8,149 bases of DNA from an uncultured Bacillaceae bacterium (GTDB taxonomy: Bacteria; Bacillota; Bacilli; Bacillales; Amphibacillaceae). The translations under genes were made by a program, and so were the position numbers. Under the pieces are notes generated by a model, which was not told the DNA's origin, searched no databases, and saw only the letters and a program-made list of their open reading frames with translations. Positions 6,441 to 8,149 of the stretch are shown here, piece after piece (positions within the stretch are counted from its first letter, which is position 1; each line of letters starts with the position of its first letter). The stretch spans positions 1 to 8,149 of the forward strand of contig CALAMD010000069.1 in NCBI GenBank assembly GCA_937925695.1, read 5' to 3'.

Positions 6441-8149
6441 GTTTGCTGGATCTGGATATAATCTACTTCTTGCTCCATATGAACTTGATGCCATAACATA
6501 AACATCAATACGGTCCAAATTTTTCGACCATAATCTTTCTTATTTAAGGCATGATGATCTAACAAAGTAAGAAGATGTTGTTTATTAAACATATCATCGG
6601 TTTCACTTGTTGTGATCAATGTTCGTGCCCAATCATATAAATCTGTTTTTAACCATTGAGCAATAGGAACGGGAAAACCTAACTTTTTCCGATAAAGGGC
6701 TTCTTCAGGAAGATAACCACGAAAAGCTTCTCTTAAAATATACTTTGTCGTCCCTTTTGTGATCTTATCTTGAACTGGAATTTTCCTCGCCACTTCATAT
6801 ACCTTTTCTGATAAAAATGGCATTCGAACTTCTAAATGATGAGCTCTTGACATGGCATAGGCTTTATACAGAATGTTACCGGGTAACCACGTATGCAGAT
6901 CAATAAACTGCATTTGCTGAACTGGATGATCATGATCAATCATGTGGTATAAGTCTTTAGTGATCCCTTGAAAATGAATAGTTGGACAATACTTTTTAAA
7001 TAACTTTATTTTTTCTTGTTCCTCAAAGATTTTAGCATTGCCTACATATCTATCTTTTAATGGCGTTGTTCCTCGTTTCAGAAAACTTTTACCTTTGATA
7101 CCATCGGGAATCATTTCGGCTAACTTATATAGCATTTGTTTCATAAAGGTAGGCAAGAACTTAAAGATCATCAATGATTGGTATTCACGATAAATATGAT
7201 AACCACCAAATAACTCATCTGCTCCTTCGCCAGAAAGAACGGTGTTAACATGGTTTTGAGCTAGCGAAGTTGCAAAATACAATGGTACACATGATGGGTC
7301 TGCAAAGGGATCAGGTAAATGTTTCATGATCTTTGGCAGCTCTTTAACATATTGATCGGCAGTAATAACATAGGAAATATTGTCTAAACCTAGCCACTCA
7401 GCCGTTTCCTTTGCCTCATCGAGTTCTGAGTATCCGTCAACATCAAAAGCCACCGAAAATGTTTTTAAGTTTGGAATGAATTGTTTAGCAATGGCAGCAA
7501 TTATACTTGAGTCAATCCCCCCTGATAAAAAGGAACCTATAGACTTTTCATTTCTCACATGTTGAGCTACAGAATCTATTAACGCCTCTCTTACCTCAAG
7601 AAGGAGTTTAGAACGAGATTTTCTTTGTGGTTGAAAATGAACATGGAAGAATGGCACTGATTCGACTTCTTTTTTTAATTCTTTGACAATGAAATGTCCT
7701 GGTTTAACTTTGAAAATATCCTTGTCAATTGTTTGCGGATCAGGTACATATTGAAAAGTTAAATATTGTTGTAATGCCGACATATTTAGTTCCCTTTGGC
7801 CGCAAACATTCAGTAAATCCTCCTTTGCCGTACTGAGGATGAAGATTTGCTCATGGTCATAATAATATAACTGCTTCATGCCAAATGGATCCCTAGCACC
7901 ATATAGCTTTTGCTCCACATGATCCAAGATCAAAATTGCATACATTCCTTGTAATTCACGAAAACATGTGACACCTTTTGTTGAAAAAAGGATCCATAAT
8001 ACTTCACAAGGATGATTCGTCTTAAATTGATAGCCTAATTCTATGAGCGATTGTTTCAATTCAGTGACATTATAAATTTTTCCTGCTAAAGCGATCGTAT
8101 AACGTCCATCATCTGAAGTAAAAAGCTGTTCTCGTTTATTTTTCACAGC
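6434..8149 (-). CDS. asnB: Asparagine synthase-family protein (N-terminus beyond window)
   Basis: The frame is open to the window's end; about 570 residues are visible and roughly 55 N-terminal ones, with the expected catalytic Cys of the glutaminase domain, lie outside. The family (AsnB/AsnO) makes asparagine from aspartate, ATP and glutamine or ammonia. Numbering from the GTG at 8146: glutaminase-domain remainder 1-105 with LYGARDPFGMKQLYY (81-95); synthase domain with ATP-pyrophosphate loop SGGIDSS (208-214), SGEGADELFGGY (305-316), RKKLGFPVP (486-494) and a typical KIWTVLMFMLWH end (542-553). Odd points: the usual NGEIYN reads AGKIYN (21-26), the Asp expected before CEV is Pro46, and the acidic DDIL-x-K-x-D motif reads GNILYKAY (423-430). 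Glutamine use, and perhaps the reaction, are doubtful. The stop codon lies in the IS tip, so the last residues may be altered. Confidence 0.85.
   Translation of the reverse strand, partial: AVKNKREQLFTSDDGRYTIALAGKIYNVTELKQSLIELGYQFKTNHPCEVLWILFSTKGVTCFRELQGMYAILILDHVEQKLYGARDPFGMKQLYYYDHEQIFILSTAKEDLLNVCGQRELNMSALQQYLTFQYVPDPQTIDKDIFKVKPGHFIVKELKKEVESVPFFHVHFQPQRKSRSKLLLEVREALIDSVAQHVRNEKSIGSFLSGGIDSSIIAAIAKQFIPNLKTFSVAFDVDGYSELDEAKETAEWLGLDNISYVITADQYVKELPKIMKHLPDPFADPSCVPLYFATSLAQNHVNTVLSGEGADELFGGYHIYREYQSLMIFKFLPTFMKQMLYKLAEMIPDGIKGKSFLKRGTTPLKDRYVGNAKIFEEQEKIKLFKKYCPTIHFQGITKDLYHMIDHDHPVQQMQFIDLHTWLPGNILYKAYAMSRAHHLEVRMPFLSEKVYEVARKIPVQDKITKGTTKYILREAFRGYLPEEALYRKKLGFPVPIAQWLKTDLYDWARTLITTSETDDMFNKQHLLTLLDHHALNKKDYGRKIWTVLMFMLWHQVHMEQEVDYIQIQQTE

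Overview
The window is AT-rich, with short intergenic gaps and strong AGGAGG-type ribosome binding sites. It has GTG and TTG starts beside ATG, a lipoprotein with a Gram-positive-style lipobox, and proteins of Bacillus type. This points to a Bacillota member, most likely a Bacillaceae relative. The exported binding protein is extremely acidic (about 55 Asp/Glu against about 10 Lys/Arg after the lipid-anchor Cys, counted by eye). This is what one sees in halotolerant or alkaliphilic bacilli, but it is only suggestive.

Layout. Positions 1-177 are the outer tip of an insertion sequence whose transposase starts on the minus strand and runs out of the window. Next comes a plus-strand pair: gdhA (345-1706, NADP-type glutamate dehydrogenase) and a Sir2-family NAD-dependent protein deacylase (1780-2499). 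A convergent three-gene ABC transporter operon follows on the minus strand, read from 5427 down to 2553: lipoprotein binding protein, membrane permease, ATPase. It belongs to the TrpXYZ-like class, whose substrate cannot be read from sequence. It ends in a clear Rho-independent terminator at 2521-2551 and has a second strong hairpin between its first and second genes. Upstream of it lies a 255-nt AT-rich control region, then a decayed second copy of the same insertion sequence (5683-6440) in the same orientation as the first. The tip of that copy abuts, and supplies the stop codon of, an asparagine synthase-family gene (6434 to the window end, N-terminus missing).

How the genes fit together. 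GdhA assimilates ammonia into glutamate, and the asparagine synthase-like protein would use ammonia or glutamine nitrogen to make asparagine or another amide. The sirtuin could tune metabolic enzymes through NAD-dependent lysine deacylation. The ABC system imports an unknown small molecule, by family an aromatic amino acid or similar. The insertion sequence copies frame gdhA, sir2 and the transporter as a block, which raises the possibility of IS-mediated movement or rearrangement. I see no plainly new system. The most notable points are the altered active-site residues in the asparagine synthase-like protein, the Tyr-x-x-Arg acyl-pocket motif in the sirtuin next to gdhA, the two palindromic control regions and the IS arrangement.
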